DNA of 57,631 nt from Gammaproteobacteria bacterium (GCA_026707045.1 JAPOXO010000072.1:1-57631); one strand, 5' to 3'; counted from the stretch's first letter, positions 25,276 to 34,293 are shown. Notes: generated by a model from the letters alone, not told the origin. Numbers and translations: made by a program.

Positions 25276-26652
25276 ATGGAGATCGAGTCCACAAAATTCC
25301 AAGGAACAGGAAAGCTTCTAGCGGGCATGATGTGCGGAATTGTATTGACTGCGGTATCAAGCTTTGGCGAGGACCTGTCCAAAGCCGCGAGAAACAAAAC
25401 TGATCAACAACCGAACGATGAACATGTAGCCCCTGCGGGCGTTGCTTCGTCGAATCAACATGAGTTTCAGGATGCGGTTGGCTCGTGGGACAAGTTCATG
25501 GACGAACACGCAGAGGACATTCCCGACATCGAGGAGGAACAGCTGGCATTGCTTCATCGCATCGCTCTTGCTCGGGTGAAGAACGAGGGTGTTGAAGCGT
25601 TCCACTCCATCAGCGAATCGTTGCACGACGACGACGTTCGGTTTGGCGTGCTTGGCCATCTGCTTGAAGAGATGGTTCAAAGCGACCCGCAACTTGCCTT
25701 CGATGCCGCGATCGGCTTGGATAGGGATGAGGGTCGAACGCTCGTATGGGATGTCGTGCTGAACTGGTCGGCATCGGATGCCAAATCAGCGTTGGATCAT
25801 TCGACTTCGGCGGATATAGAGGACGATCTTCGTCTCCAGCTGCAGGAAGCCGTCATCAGGAGTTGGGCCGCTCGGACACCCGACGCCATCCTTGGAAATG
25901 TCGAACAATTGCCTGAAGAACTGAGGATTTTCGGTCGTCAGGAAGCGCTGAGTTCCTTGGCTAGGAGCGCGCCCGAAACTGCGGCGCTCCAGATTGGCTC
26001 GGTTCGGGATATCGAAAGTAGGAGGATAACGGCCACGGCGATCGCGCGAAGCTGGCTGAGGCGAGATGTTTCCGAGGCAATCGGTTGGGTTCAAACGAGT
26101 CCGGAGCTCGATGAAATCCGGCGAGACGTTCTTGTCGAAGTCCTGCAGGATCTTGCGGAAAGGAACCCCACTCTGGCTTTTGATACGGCGCTTCAGCATC
26201 CCATCCAAGATTCCGAAGTCGGATTGGAGGCTTCCGTGATCGCGAGGGTGGCGTCCAGCGATGTGGACGAGGCCTTGAACCTTCTGCAGGAAGTGCGTTC
26301 GGGTCCGACGAAAACAGCCGCTTGCACTTCGATAGGATCAACTCTTGCCCGCAATGGCGAGTTGGCCCGTGCAATGTCATTGATTCGTCAATTGCCCGAA
26401 TCGTCGCAAGACTTCTACACCGGCACGGTTGTGGTCACATGGAGCATGACCAATCCGACGAAGGTAACTGAGCAAATTGACCAGTTGCCATCGGATGAGC
26501 TCAAAGCGCAAGCTGCCTTGATGGCGTTGAGCGCCAACCATGAGCAAAAGAAGCTGTCGAAAGATCAGGTGGAAACACTGAAAACCTATATGTCGGAACA
26601 GATGCTGGAACTCTTCGAGCAGATGCGGCACACAATGTCCATTTCTCCGTGA
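25276..26652 (+). CDS. Helical-repeat envelope protein, paralogue A
   Basis: A protein of about 458 residues. It has an N-terminal hydrophobic export/anchor segment (LLAGMMCGIVLTAVSSF), an acidic linker, and then about ten repeats of some 30-35 residues in the pattern D-x2-x-A-x3-x-W ... with helices paired as in HEAT-like or TPR-like solenoids (for example RDVSEAIGWVQTSPELDEIR). It is clearly homologous to the gene at 54090-56027: compare VLQDLAERNPTLAFDTAL here with ILKNLADRNPELALRRAL there. The function is not known; such solenoids bind other proteins. The ATG at 25276 keeps the export signal at the N-terminus. Confidence 0.65.
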   Translation: MEIESTKFQGTGKLLAGMMCGIVLTAVSSFGEDLSKAARNKTDQQPNDEHVAPAGVASSNQHEFQDAVGSWDKFMDEHAEDIPDIEEEQLALLHRIALARVKNEGVEAFHSISESLHDDDVRFGVLGHLLEEMVQSDPQLAFDAAIGLDRDEGRTLVWDVVLNWSASDAKSALDHSTSADIEDDLRLQLQEAVIRSWAARTPDAILGNVEQLPEELRIFGRQEALSSLARSAPETAALQIGSVRDIESRRITATAIARSWLRRDVSEAIGWVQTSPELDEIRRDVLVEVLQDLAERNPTLAFDTALQHPIQDSEVGLEASVIARVASSDVDEALNLLQEVRSGPTKTAACTSIGSTLARNGELARAMSLIRQLPESSQDFYTGTVVVTWSMTNPTKVTEQIDQLPSDELKAQAALMALSANHEQKKLSKDQVETLKTYMSEQMLELFEQMRHTMSISP

Positions 26653-26667
26653 TAAAGAACAACTGCT

Positions 26668-26741
26668 GTCGTCACTGCCGTGTAGTGACGACGGCCAGTC
26701 GGCCGGACGCACATGATGCCCTAGCCTCCCGCTAGGGCATC
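26668..26741. repeat. Two adjacent strong hairpins after paralogue A
   Basis: Hairpin 1 pairs 26668-26676 with 26684-26692 (9 bp, GTCGTCACT/AGTGACGAC). Hairpin 2 pairs 26715-26724 with 26732-26741 (10 bp, GATGCCCTAG/CTAGGGCATC). Neither is followed by a T-run. They may act as transcription or mRNA-end structures or as repetitive extragenic palindromes. Confidence 0.6.
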
Positions 26742-26746
26742 TACGG

Positions 26747-26977
26747 CGCGGACGGCTTTCGCGTCCACGATTCAGCTCACGAGTGACGCGGGGGTGATTC
26801 CCCGGGAACTTTCTTCGAAACACCCTGTCTGTACATGTAGCCAGTAGTGGCTATAATTCAAGAGACATGTGCCGACCGACACCTTTCGGTCCAGAAGCCG
26901 ACGAATTCCTGAGCGGCCGACGGCGGGTCTCCCACGAGAAACCGCAGCCTGAATTCTTCTTCCGCCACGGAATTCTC
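26747..26977 (+). repeat. Direct repeat copy 1 (~230 bp)
   Basis: This stretch is repeated, with roughly 80% visible identity, at 28671-28901, on the other side of the GC-rich gene. Shared blocks include CGCGGACGGC at the start, GAGTGACGCG, GGGAACTTTCTT, and the run ATGTGCCGACCGACACC followed by a hairpin (GACCG/CGGTC), then the C-rich end near GCCTGAATT. The sequence changes are scattered and do not preserve a protein, so it is the DNA or RNA that is repeated. The two copies are in the same orientation. Confidence 0.85.
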
Positions 26978-26992
26978 GTGTCGTTTGAGTGA
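26867..26992 (+). CDS. 41-codon ORF inside repeat copy 1
   Basis: Frame starting MCRPTPFGPE in the most conserved part of the repeat. In the other copy the same start gives MCRPTPFGPE, after which the protein diverges. No good ribosome-binding site precedes it. It is probably not a gene but is recorded because both copies keep the start and first ten codons. Confidence 0.15.
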   Translation: MCRPTPFGPEADEFLSGRRRVSHEKPQPEFFFRHGILVSFE

Positions 26993-27001
26993 GGAATTTC
27001 A

Positions 27002-27061
27002 ATGTCGCCTGACAACGACAAGGACGAAAATAAGATTAGCTGCAAGATCTCCTCTTCATGA
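27002..27061 (+). CDS. 19-codon leader ORF coupled to the next gene
   Basis: ATG at 27002 follows a GAGGA ribosome-binding site by 6 bp. The 19-residue hydrophilic frame starts MSPDNDKDENKISCK, and its TGA overlaps the ATG of the next gene as ATGA. Either it is a leader peptide that feeds ribosomes to the next gene, which has no ribosome-binding site of its own, or a single frameshift has split a longer N-terminus. Confidence 0.45.
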   Translation: MSPDNDKDENKISCKISSS

Positions 27062-28662
27062 AGAGGTTCGTGGCGCCACTGCTGCTGCTGTTCGTCGGTT
27101 GCAGTGTGGCCGCGCTGACCATCGCGTTGCTTTGGCCCGACGGCGATGCCGCGTCGAACGAGGCAGAGGCGTACCTCGAGAAGAGTCCCGCAAGCCTGCC
27201 CGCCGTCGAGCCGCCCGCACAGTTCGACTTCGATTCCGCGCCATTGGAGGAGGACGTTTCGCGGGCCGACGACGAGAATCCTCTGCTGCTGGGCCGCGAC
27301 TGCCCGGAGACGCTCGGGGACGAGGTTCGGACTGACGAGGACTGCCTTGACGCGGTCGAGGGCCACTTCATGGACAGGCCCGCCTACGTCGTCCAGCATT
27401 TCGGCATGGCTCCCCGGGACGCGCCGTTCACATTTCGCGAGATGCTCGAAGGCGCGGAGGAGGACAGAAGGCTCGTGACGGAGGCTCTTTCCCGCCCCGA
27501 GTGCCGGTTGCTCGAGGGGCCGATCCGTCCGCACCTGGGGGAGATCTGCAACGCGGAAGCCTTTTTCCGCTACGGACTCTTGACGGAGCTCTGCAACAAG
27601 GCCGTTGTCCTGAGAGACTACTTCATACCCGTGGACGAATTGGTATGGGGGGATGACGTGGAGGGGCGAACCCGGTTCGAGAACGCATGGGCCCAGTACG
27701 AAAGCGAGATGGAGCAGTACGAGCTCGCGATGGAAGCGAAACGAAGAGAGGCGTTTGGCGAAGTCGATGTACAAGATCTGGCTCGTAGACTCGAATACCC
27801 AAATCTACGTTCGGACATCAATTTATTCGCCCTGATCCCCGAGAGCGCGGGGGAGCTCCTCGCGGAAATGGAGAATCTGAAACCTTCGAATCCCATATTC
27901 GAGATGGATACTGACGTCCCACTAGGACCTCCCAATCCATATTCCATGTATCAGCACGATTTGACTTATGCGGAGCAATGGAGCGACGAAGTGCCGCCCG
28001 CCATCATACGGGAGGAATGGGATGACGCACGAGGCTGGTACTACTCGTGGCGAAACCGCTACAGGATGGAGGCTCTCAGGGGAATATGGCTCGACTCGCG
28101 AGGAATGTGTCCGTCGCACGTGTTCGAGACCTCGCCTCCCGTTCCTGTGGGCGTTTCGCCCGATCCCGATCTGATGGCGACCTGGGACGGAAGCTGGGAG
28201 GAGAACGCCGCGAACGAGCCGGAAGACGAGCACCGGCCAGGCTACTCCCCAAAAAAGCATTCGCTGCTGGAGATAGCCGTCCGTCTTGGGGATGAACGGC
28301 TGATAGCCGAGAATCTTTTTCGCGAAGAGCCGAGACGGGGTCAGGAGTTCTATCGATCCAGGGCGGAGTTGTTCCCGTGGACGAGAAATCTCGACAGGAT
28401 ATTTGACAGGGTTCCCTTCGCCGAAAGATTCCGCCGTGCCGCAAGAGGTTTTGTCGAATTGAGGGACGCGGGCTACAAGACCGATGCCGAGGAGGTCGTT
28501 CGAGTCCTGTGCAGACTTTCCCCAGAGCAGGTTCCAAAGAGCAGGCTTCCGGATTGCGCTACGGCGATCGAAGAAGCGGAGAGGGGGCTGGACTCGGACG
28601 CGCTCCGTATGCTGGACGAAATCAAGGCGAAGGCCATCGAAATGGGGATCCATCAAAACTGA
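27058..28662 (+). CDS. GC-rich membrane-anchored protein, unknown
   Basis: A 534-residue protein. Residues 1-26 (MKRFVAPLLLLFVGC then SVAALTIALLW) form a signal anchor; FVGC is a poor lipobox, so a plain transmembrane anchor is equally likely. The rest is acidic, charged and soluble-looking, with scattered cysteines (RDCPETLG, LCNKAVVL, GMCPSHVF), a long charged stretch near residues 205-240 (coiled-coil-like), and a helical C-terminus. No family is recognised. Base composition is visibly richer in GC than either flank, and ~230-bp direct repeats bracket it. Both suggest transfer. Translation probably depends on the 19-codon ORF upstream. Confidence 0.7.
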   Translation: MKRFVAPLLLLFVGCSVAALTIALLWPDGDAASNEAEAYLEKSPASLPAVEPPAQFDFDSAPLEEDVSRADDENPLLLGRDCPETLGDEVRTDEDCLDAVEGHFMDRPAYVVQHFGMAPRDAPFTFREMLEGAEEDRRLVTEALSRPECRLLEGPIRPHLGEICNAEAFFRYGLLTELCNKAVVLRDYFIPVDELVWGDDVEGRTRFENAWAQYESEMEQYELAMEAKRREAFGEVDVQDLARRLEYPNLRSDINLFALIPESAGELLAEMENLKPSNPIFEMDTDVPLGPPNPYSMYQHDLTYAEQWSDEVPPAIIREEWDDARGWYYSWRNRYRMEALRGIWLDSRGMCPSHVFETSPPVPVGVSPDPDLMATWDGSWEENAANEPEDEHRPGYSPKKHSLLEIAVRLGDERLIAENLFREEPRRGQEFYRSRAELFPWTRNLDRIFDRVPFAERFRRAARGFVELRDAGYKTDAEEVVRVLCRLSPEQVPKSRLPDCATAIEEAERGLDSDALRMLDEIKAKAIEMGIHQN

Positions 28663-28670
28663 ACCGCCGC

Positions 28671-28901
28671 CGCGGACGGCATTCGCGACTGTGGTACAGC
28701 TTTCGGAGTGACGCGAAGGTCATTCCACGGGAACTTTCTTTGAAACGCCCTATCTCTACATGTAACCAGTAGCGGCTTACAATTCAAGACACATGTGCCG
28801 ACCGACACCTTTCGGTCCAGAAACCAACGGATTCGTGATCGCCGATGGCGGATCTCCCACGCGAGACCGCGGCCTGAATTATTCTTCTTCCACGAATTGT
28901 C
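28671..28901 (+). repeat. Direct repeat copy 2 (~230 bp)
   Basis: Second, diverged copy of the repeat at 26747-26977, in the same orientation and starting 9 bp after the stop of the GC-rich gene. It keeps the CGCGGACGGC start, the ACATGTGCCGACCGACACC block and its hairpin. From here to 28967 there is no gene. An A-run follows at 28912-28918, and the convergent AttH-like gene ends beyond it. Confidence 0.85.
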
Positions 28902-28967
28902 TATGTCAAGAAAAAAAACGTCCCACTTTTGGCAACTTCAGTGCCTCGGTTGTATGTCTGCGTCCTT

Positions 28968-30068
28968 TTAGTAGCCAGTGAGTTCCATGTAACCGGAGCC
29001 AACGACAGTCGAGTCCTTCTTGATGTCAACAATTCCTTCCCAATATGAAATACGAGTATCCATTTCCTGATTTTCAAATTTCGCGACAACGTCAAATCGA
29101 CTGTTGCCAATAGACAATTCCCATTCGACGGGCCATTGATTCCAGTAACGAATAGGTTTTACTGACCACGAATCTCTAGCAATGGGAGTGGTCGTACCAT
29201 TCGCTTCAATCCAACTCGCCATGCGATTGGCATCGATGCCAGTGTCCCGATCTCGCAACGAGAAAAATATCAAGTCGCGCCCATCTTCTAATGAGAGCGC
29301 AAACCAGTACCAACCTTCATATTGACGTCCTAAAAGACCACTGCTCCACTCGCGATCCATCCACGATAGACCGTGTACTTGGTACGAACTCTCTCCGACG
29401 GTCAAGCTTCCCTCGGTTGCCATTCTGGGAATGGAGTAGTAGTAGGAAGCGTGCTCTGAGCTCTTGATCGAGTAGCCGTCTTCGCCTTGCAATACGATAG
29501 GCTTCGTTTGGCTCATTCTCAAGTCCACGGCAAACGAATCAGCTTGGAAACGAAGAGCTAGCGGGGAAAACTCGCTGGAGATCGATGAAACGGACCAGTT
29601 CTCGACAAACGCCCGGAAAGGCTTCGTTGACACACCAGCTAGTTCAGGGTGTTCTCGACTGATGCGTTCTTCGTCATAGTGCTTTCTTCGAGATACGTCG
29701 GATAGAGCAACATGTGCCATGTAGACTTGCCCGCTGTCCCATGAATTTTCTGATCGAGGGTCGGGAGTGAGTGCTCGCCTAAAAATTGTGAACTGGACGC
29801 CGAATTCTCTGCCTTCATCGGTCTTGAGCACAGACGTGATGTACCACCACTCTGTCATGTAGTCGTCATGGGGACCGTGGTCTGTTGGAAAGGTTAGTTC
29901 GTGCGATCCGTCGACCTGGGCGAATTGAGAAGAATCAACGGTCTCTCCCAGCCATTCGGCAATATCGGAATCGGTTTGGATATTGGATGAGTTGCAACTC
30001 ACAAGGCTAAAAAAAACTGGTAAATAAAGAGCTAATCCAAGAGAAGTGCGCGGAGTTGTGGCTGACAC
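28968..30068 (-). CDS. AttH/CrtC-like lipoprotein (lipocalin-like hydrolase family)
   Basis: A 366-residue protein of the AttH / hydroxyneurosporene-synthase family. A lipoprotein signal (LPVFFSLVSC) is followed by the family's landmarks DYMTEWWYITS, GVQFTIFR, VYMAHVALSD and SWMDREWSSG. The family makes a double lipocalin-like barrel, and its biochemical role outside carotenoid synthesis is unclear. Its start overlaps the end of the FtsX-type permease gene by 1 bp, the order known from attEFGH-type operons, which points to export or handling of a lipophilic compound at the envelope. Confidence 0.85.
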   Translation of the reverse strand: MSATTPRTSLGLALYLPVFFSLVSCNSSNIQTDSDIAEWLGETVDSSQFAQVDGSHELTFPTDHGPHDDYMTEWWYITSVLKTDEGREFGVQFTIFRRALTPDPRSENSWDSGQVYMAHVALSDVSRRKHYDEERISREHPELAGVSTKPFRAFVENWSVSSISSEFSPLALRFQADSFAVDLRMSQTKPIVLQGEDGYSIKSSEHASYYYSIPRMATEGSLTVGESSYQVHGLSWMDREWSSGLLGRQYEGWYWFALSLEDGRDLIFFSLRDRDTGIDANRMASWIEANGTTTPIARDSWSVKPIRYWNQWPVEWELSIGNSRFDVVAKFENQEMDTRISYWEGIVDIKKDSTVVGSGYMELTGY

Positions 30069-32380
30069 TAGTTCGCCCTATATCGTCGAATAACGTAAGG
30101 AATGACGCAGACCAGCATCGCTGCAAGCAGCGACAATCCGATTGGGACAATCAATGGTGTGACATGGAACTGTAGGTCGATCGACCATTGAAAGGCACGG
30201 GGATTTACCAGATTGCACAGCGCCCACGAGATAGCAATACCCAAGGGTACCGAAACGGCGCACGAGAAAGTCGCGAAGACTCCAGATTGAAAAACTGTAG
30301 AAAGGGTCAAGTCACGTTCGGAGAGACCTACTGTCCGAAGGAGTCGATAGTCGTGCTGTTGCCGTTCGTGCAACGCTATGGAAGAACTGAGGATTCCAAC
30401 AACGGCGACAACCACTGCAACGATCGCAATTGCGTTAGTGAGCACAAATGTACGATCAAAGATGCGGAGTGCGCCGGAACGGATTTCTGTATTGTCTGAA
30501 ACCTGCACGTCTGGATAGAAGTCATTCAATTTTTTTGTTAACGATGTCTTATTCTCGTCTGCAACCTGAAGTGTGATTCGGTCACGCACCCAATCCTTCG
30601 GATCTATCTCGGCGACGTCGATAATTGCAACGGCATCGTTTCGGCCGTAGGAATTGAACACGTGGACAATCGGAACAGTTAGCTGAGCTCCATCGGGCAA
30701 TCTAATGTCCATATCGGAACCTATCGATAAGCCATGCCGAGTGCCCAATTGACGATTGATTAGCGCTCCCGGAGGGGCGGGCTGGTCATAACCGTAGCGA
30801 GACGCTTCCCAAGAGTCCAAACGGGTTGCTCTTATTGAAACAGGTCCGGCGGCAAGTTGTCCAATGCCTCTATAGTACGGTCGAGCATCCAATACCCCGG
30901 TCCATCCAGCGACTTCCTCTACATCGACTTCGCCCGCGTTCTCAAGGTGCAGTCCAGGTCGGATGAGTTGGTCCAGCAAGTCCTCGAAGTTGGTGCGAAA
31001 CGACGACACCATGAGACCGATTCCAATAGCAGCGCCAATGGCTATTGAAAAGGCATTTAAGGGGACTTGGAACAGCTTAAACTGCCTTGCTGCGAGGCGC
31101 AGAAACAAAGATCGAACAAGCTTCTTGACAGAGGAGCGCGGCTCAAAATTTCGAAAAAACGCCACAAGTAAAGGAACCACTACAAGAATCTGGAGCAAAC
31201 AGAACGCAACAACGACAAGAAAAGCTCCGACGAGACCAGATCCAGGGGTCAACCCATAGACCAAGATGCCAAGGGACAATGCTGTTAGGATTGCCTTCAG
31301 CACGTTGCGGGGCTGCTCTCGAAATTGAGAGTGTGCGATATAGGAGGCTCCCAAAAAGGCAAATACCCCTGCAAAAATCGCTTTCGATGCTCCGATCAGA
31401 AATACTTTCAGGTCGTTACTTGCATCGAAGAAATTCATTCCGTGAAGGGAGAGGAAGGCTGCAACTGTACCTACCAGTGAACCAGCCAACGCCAGCAGCA
31501 GTGCCTCCAACAGAAAAACAAATTTGATTTGTCCAGAGGATGCCCCCAAACTCAATAGTCGACTAGTTTCCAACGCACGGCGTCTTACGTTAGACAGAGA
31601 CGCTTCGTACGCGATAAAGGATGCAACAAGGACCGTTAGAGCACCTAAGAGACTGAGGTTGAAGGCGATGGAACCGGCAAAGGAATGTGTTGGATTCCAA
31701 TTTGACATGTCTTGGATATCGAACCCGTCAACCTCTAGTTTTGGTGATCTATAGCCAAGTCCCGTTAGTAGACCAGGCAAAATTTCCTCTAGAAACGCAA
31801 TCTGAGGGGTAGACGCACGTCGCAGCCAAATTGAGTCGATTTGATTAAAGCGCTTCAACAGCCGTTGAGCAGTTGGCAAATCAGCTATGAGAATGTCCGA
31901 GACTGATGCAGTATGCGCGACGACTCTAGCTCCTTCAATTTCTTGTCCTTCCTCCAAGTTTTCACCCATTGCGACTAGTGCATTGGTGGATAGAAGTTGC
32001 GGATCCACGAGGGCAAACTCGGCTTCTCGATGGACACTCAAATCGGCAAGGAGATCAAATCCAAGTACTCGTACGAGTCGGCCGTTGGCAGTCACCGATC
32101 CTTCAATCACGGGAATCACACCCTCAATACCGGGTATCCCGCTGTTACGCCACAACTTGCGTATTTCGAAGTAATGCTGCTCGTCTGAGTCGGGAACGGG
32201 AACTACGTACTGGTAACTATTGCGAAGTCCAGACTCTCCGATGGTAAGCACGGCTTGGACACTCACAACGTGGACAACCACAACTCCAATAACGGCAAGT
32301 GCCATTCCCGCGACCACACAGATGGAAACTACCCAGTGGCGGCGAAGGTCGCGTAACTGGCTTAGCAAAAGGAGTTTCAA
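30068..32380 (-). CDS. ABC transporter permease, double FtsX (AttFG-like)
   Basis: A 770-residue permease. An N-terminal membrane helix (VVSICVVAGMALAVIGVVVV) and a large periplasmic part precede a first FtsX block (about residues 230-400). A second N-terminal-like helix near 430, another periplasmic part and the second FtsX block at the C-terminus follow (ALHERQQHDYRLLRTVGLSER then helices). It therefore looks like two permease subunits fused. The start is a TTG. It works with an ATPase such as the one 500 bp upstream, and with the AttH-like lipoprotein. Confidence 0.87.
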   Translation of the reverse strand: MKLLLLSQLRDLRRHWVVSICVVAGMALAVIGVVVVHVVSVQAVLTIGESGLRNSYQYVVPVPDSDEQHYFEIRKLWRNSGIPGIEGVIPVIEGSVTANGRLVRVLGFDLLADLSVHREAEFALVDPQLLSTNALVAMGENLEEGQEIEGARVVAHTASVSDILIADLPTAQRLLKRFNQIDSIWLRRASTPQIAFLEEILPGLLTGLGYRSPKLEVDGFDIQDMSNWNPTHSFAGSIAFNLSLLGALTVLVASFIAYEASLSNVRRRALETSRLLSLGASSGQIKFVFLLEALLLALAGSLVGTVAAFLSLHGMNFFDASNDLKVFLIGASKAIFAGVFAFLGASYIAHSQFREQPRNVLKAILTALSLGILVYGLTPGSGLVGAFLVVVAFCLLQILVVVPLLVAFFRNFEPRSSVKKLVRSLFLRLAARQFKLFQVPLNAFSIAIGAAIGIGLMVSSFRTNFEDLLDQLIRPGLHLENAGEVDVEEVAGWTGVLDARPYYRGIGQLAAGPVSIRATRLDSWEASRYGYDQPAPPGALINRQLGTRHGLSIGSDMDIRLPDGAQLTVPIVHVFNSYGRNDAVAIIDVAEIDPKDWVRDRITLQVADENKTSLTKKLNDFYPDVQVSDNTEIRSGALRIFDRTFVLTNAIAIVAVVVAVVGILSSSIALHERQQHDYRLLRTVGLSERDLTLSTVFQSGVFATFSCAVSVPLGIAISWALCNLVNPRAFQWSIDLQFHVTPLIVPIGLSLLAAMLVCVIPYVIRRYRAN

Positions 32381-32881
32381 TCTAGAGCACGTAAATATGT
32401 GATTTATTGCAATTCTAATGGCTATTTCTAACGGCGCACGACTGCACTTCGCAGTTCAAAATCCTGTTATCAAAACCTCAGAGTCGTTTGTCTTTGATTA
32501 TTTAGGTCTTATTCGCACCACAATCTGATGATGTCGGGAGAACCTTCTCATTGCCATCCATTGTTTCTGGCAAGACAGTACAAAACTTCTTGAATGGAAT
32601 AGTTTTGCGTCAATACCGAAGTGCCGTTCTTGAAATATGACGCTACTATTGTCACTTTTTCATCAAATGTGACGATTGAGACGCATATTCAAAGCATTCC
32701 GTGAACTGAAAGGTCGCAGCAATGTTGACGATTGCTTTTTTGCATTGGTATTCGCCTTTCAGAGCCTGTTGCGCTAGAGCTCTAGGTAAGCCATTGCTTT
32801 TTGAATATGCCGATCAAGGCAAATCCTATGCTCGGACTCTTGCAATTCGATGGAGTGGGTTGCCGACATTGCCGCCGAGCA
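32381..32881. other. 500-bp gap between ATPase and permease genes
   Basis: AT-rich and without a gene I can support. A 72-codon + strand frame (32722-32940) runs into the ATPase gene and has no support. A short inverted pair GCGTCA/TGACGC and a GTCAC/GTGAC pair are present. The gap may hold the promoter of the permease/AttH unit or a lost gene. Confidence 0.5.
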
Positions 32882-33535
32882 TTACAGGAGAATCACTTTT
32901 TCGGCACGATCTTGAATTGACTCGCTGTGCGTGGCAATGACCAGTGTCGTCTCTGCCGACGAGACTTCCTGCCACAACATGTCTACAACAACCGAGGAGT
33001 TCTTGGCATCGAGATTGCCCGTTGGCTCATCGGCGTACAGAATTTTTGGACCATGTGCTAGGGCACGAGCAATTGCGGCCCGCTGTTGCTCCCCTCCGGA
33101 CATCTCTTCAGGAAAAGCATTGATTCTCGACTCCAGACCGAGTGACTCGATTCGAGAGATAGCCTGATCTGACAGATGTTTGCGACCTGTCAGCTCGATT
33201 GGCAGGAGTACGTTCTCTTTGAGGGTCAAAGTTGGAACGAGATTGAAGAATTGATAGACGTAGCCGATGTCGGATCTACGATACTCCAACAGCTCTGATC
33301 GATTCAGATGTTTCAATTGAAATGGAGGTCTGTCTTCGAACTCAATCTCGATTGAACCAGAGTCAACGGACAACAGACCTGCAAGCATGTTCATCAGAGT
33401 TGTTTTTCCGCATCCGCTCGGACCAGATACAGCGACGGTATCTCCCTCATTTATCGTGAACGACAGATCTTGAAATACCCAGCGATCGGTAATGCCGTCC
33501 TTGAAGCTCTTTCCAACTTTGTCGAGTCGAATCAC
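32882..33535 (-). CDS. ABC transporter ATPase, LolD/MacB type
   Basis: A 217-residue ATP-binding subunit. Walker A is GPSGCGKTT, the Q-loop region VYQFFNLVPTLT, the signature MSGGEQQRAAIARAL, Walker B ILYADEPTGNLD, and the H-loop IATHSE. The FNLVP/signature wording is that of the LolD-MacB group, which pairs with FtsX-type permeases, such as the one downstream. The GTG at 33535 overlaps the NUDIX stop as GTGA and gives the usual family length; the longer frame is read-through of the NUDIX gene. Confidence 0.92.
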   Translation of the reverse strand: MIRLDKVGKSFKDGITDRWVFQDLSFTINEGDTVAVSGPSGCGKTTLMNMLAGLLSVDSGSIEIEFEDRPPFQLKHLNRSELLEYRRSDIGYVYQFFNLVPTLTLKENVLLPIELTGRKHLSDQAISRIESLGLESRINAFPEEMSGGEQQRAAIARALAHGPKILYADEPTGNLDAKNSSVVVDMLWQEVSSAETTLVIATHSESIQDRAEKVILL

Positions 33536-34293
33536 CAGCGATTTGGATCGTATTGGATCCCTTGCGCATGTAAGGAAGGTGTCACGGGAATCTTGTGCGA
33601 GCCGAGGTGGACTGAAGCGATGAGATTTTCGGTTGTCGTGTAGCTGCATAGCATTCGGAGACTCGTGAGTGTAGGGACAATCATCTGCCATTCCCCTTTG
33701 GCAAACTGGCTAAGAGCTTGTTTCGGGCGAATCCACTCTCCGGACACGACCTCGGACTCATGCTCCACCACTTGTTGATCTTGGGGCATTTCGGTTACGA
33801 AAAAACGAGCGTTGAACCGCGCCGGTGCGAATTCGGGAGTTATCCAGTGGCTAAAGTAGTGAACTCGAGACGTCGCGACGATGAGTTCGTTGTCTGCCAG
33901 AAAGTCTTTGAAATCCAATTCATTTGATGCTAATGCGTTGCGTGTTCTCCTAAGTTTCTCAATATCGCACATATTTGCAAGAGAGTGCTCGTCGATGGAA
34001 AGTTTTGCAAGTAAGACTCCGCATTCTTCGAAGCACTCGCGAACGGCCGCAACCCAATACCGAAGTCCGTTGCTAGCTACGGAGAGGATTTTCGAGGCCA
34101 TAGCATCGTTCAGAGAGTCGCATCGGCCATCGAAACCTTCATCTCCTTGATCTACTTTTCCGCCAGGGAAGACATGCAAGTCAGGAAACGCGCCTCGACC
34201 AGGGCGCTTCAGCATAAATACCTCCAATCCACATGGCGAATTGCGAACAAGCATCAGAGTAGCCGCATCTCGAGTTGGCTTAGACGGAGCCAT
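33532..34293 (-). CDS. NUDIX hydrolase, NUDT19-like
   Basis: A 253-residue NUDIX protein with an N-terminal MLKRPGRGAFPDLHVFPGGK, which places FPGGKV at the start of the box, and the second half AAVRECFEECGVLLA after a 35-residue insertion. The insertion between G and the REXXEEXG motif is typical of the NUDT19/RP2 group (CoA-type diphosphatases). The substrate is unknown. It overlaps genes on both sides and so is co-translated with the transporter genes. Confidence 0.82.
   Translation of the reverse strand: MAPSKPTRDAATLMLVRNSPCGLEVFMLKRPGRGAFPDLHVFPGGKVDQGDEGFDGRCDSLNDAMASKILSVASNGLRYWVAAVRECFEECGVLLAKLSIDEHSLANMCDIEKLRRTRNALASNELDFKDFLADNELIVATSRVHYFSHWITPEFAPARFNARFFVTEMPQDQQVVEHESEVVSGEWIRPKQALSQFAKGEWQMIVPTLTSLRMLCSYTTTENLIASVHLGSHKIPVTPSLHAQGIQYDPNRW

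Noticed and set aside
26851..28656. Long - strand ORFs (307 and 244 codons) opposite the GC-rich gene
   Set aside because: They are typical shadows of a GC-rich gene. The + strand frame has a signal anchor, protein-like composition and a coupled start, and the - strand ones show no domain.
26747..28901. Integron attC sites in the two repeats
   Set aside because: No GTTRRRY/RYYYAAC core pair, size well above usual attC, and no integron integrase in the window.
32722..32940. 72-codon + strand ORF in the 500-bp gap
   Set aside because: Its second half is antisense to the end of the ATPase gene, and it has no ribosome-binding site or recognisable motif.
33536..33691. 52-residue N-terminal extension of the LolD-type ATPase
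   Set aside because: It lies within the NUDIX gene in another frame. The GTG at 33535 overlapping the NUDIX stop gives the standard ATPase length.
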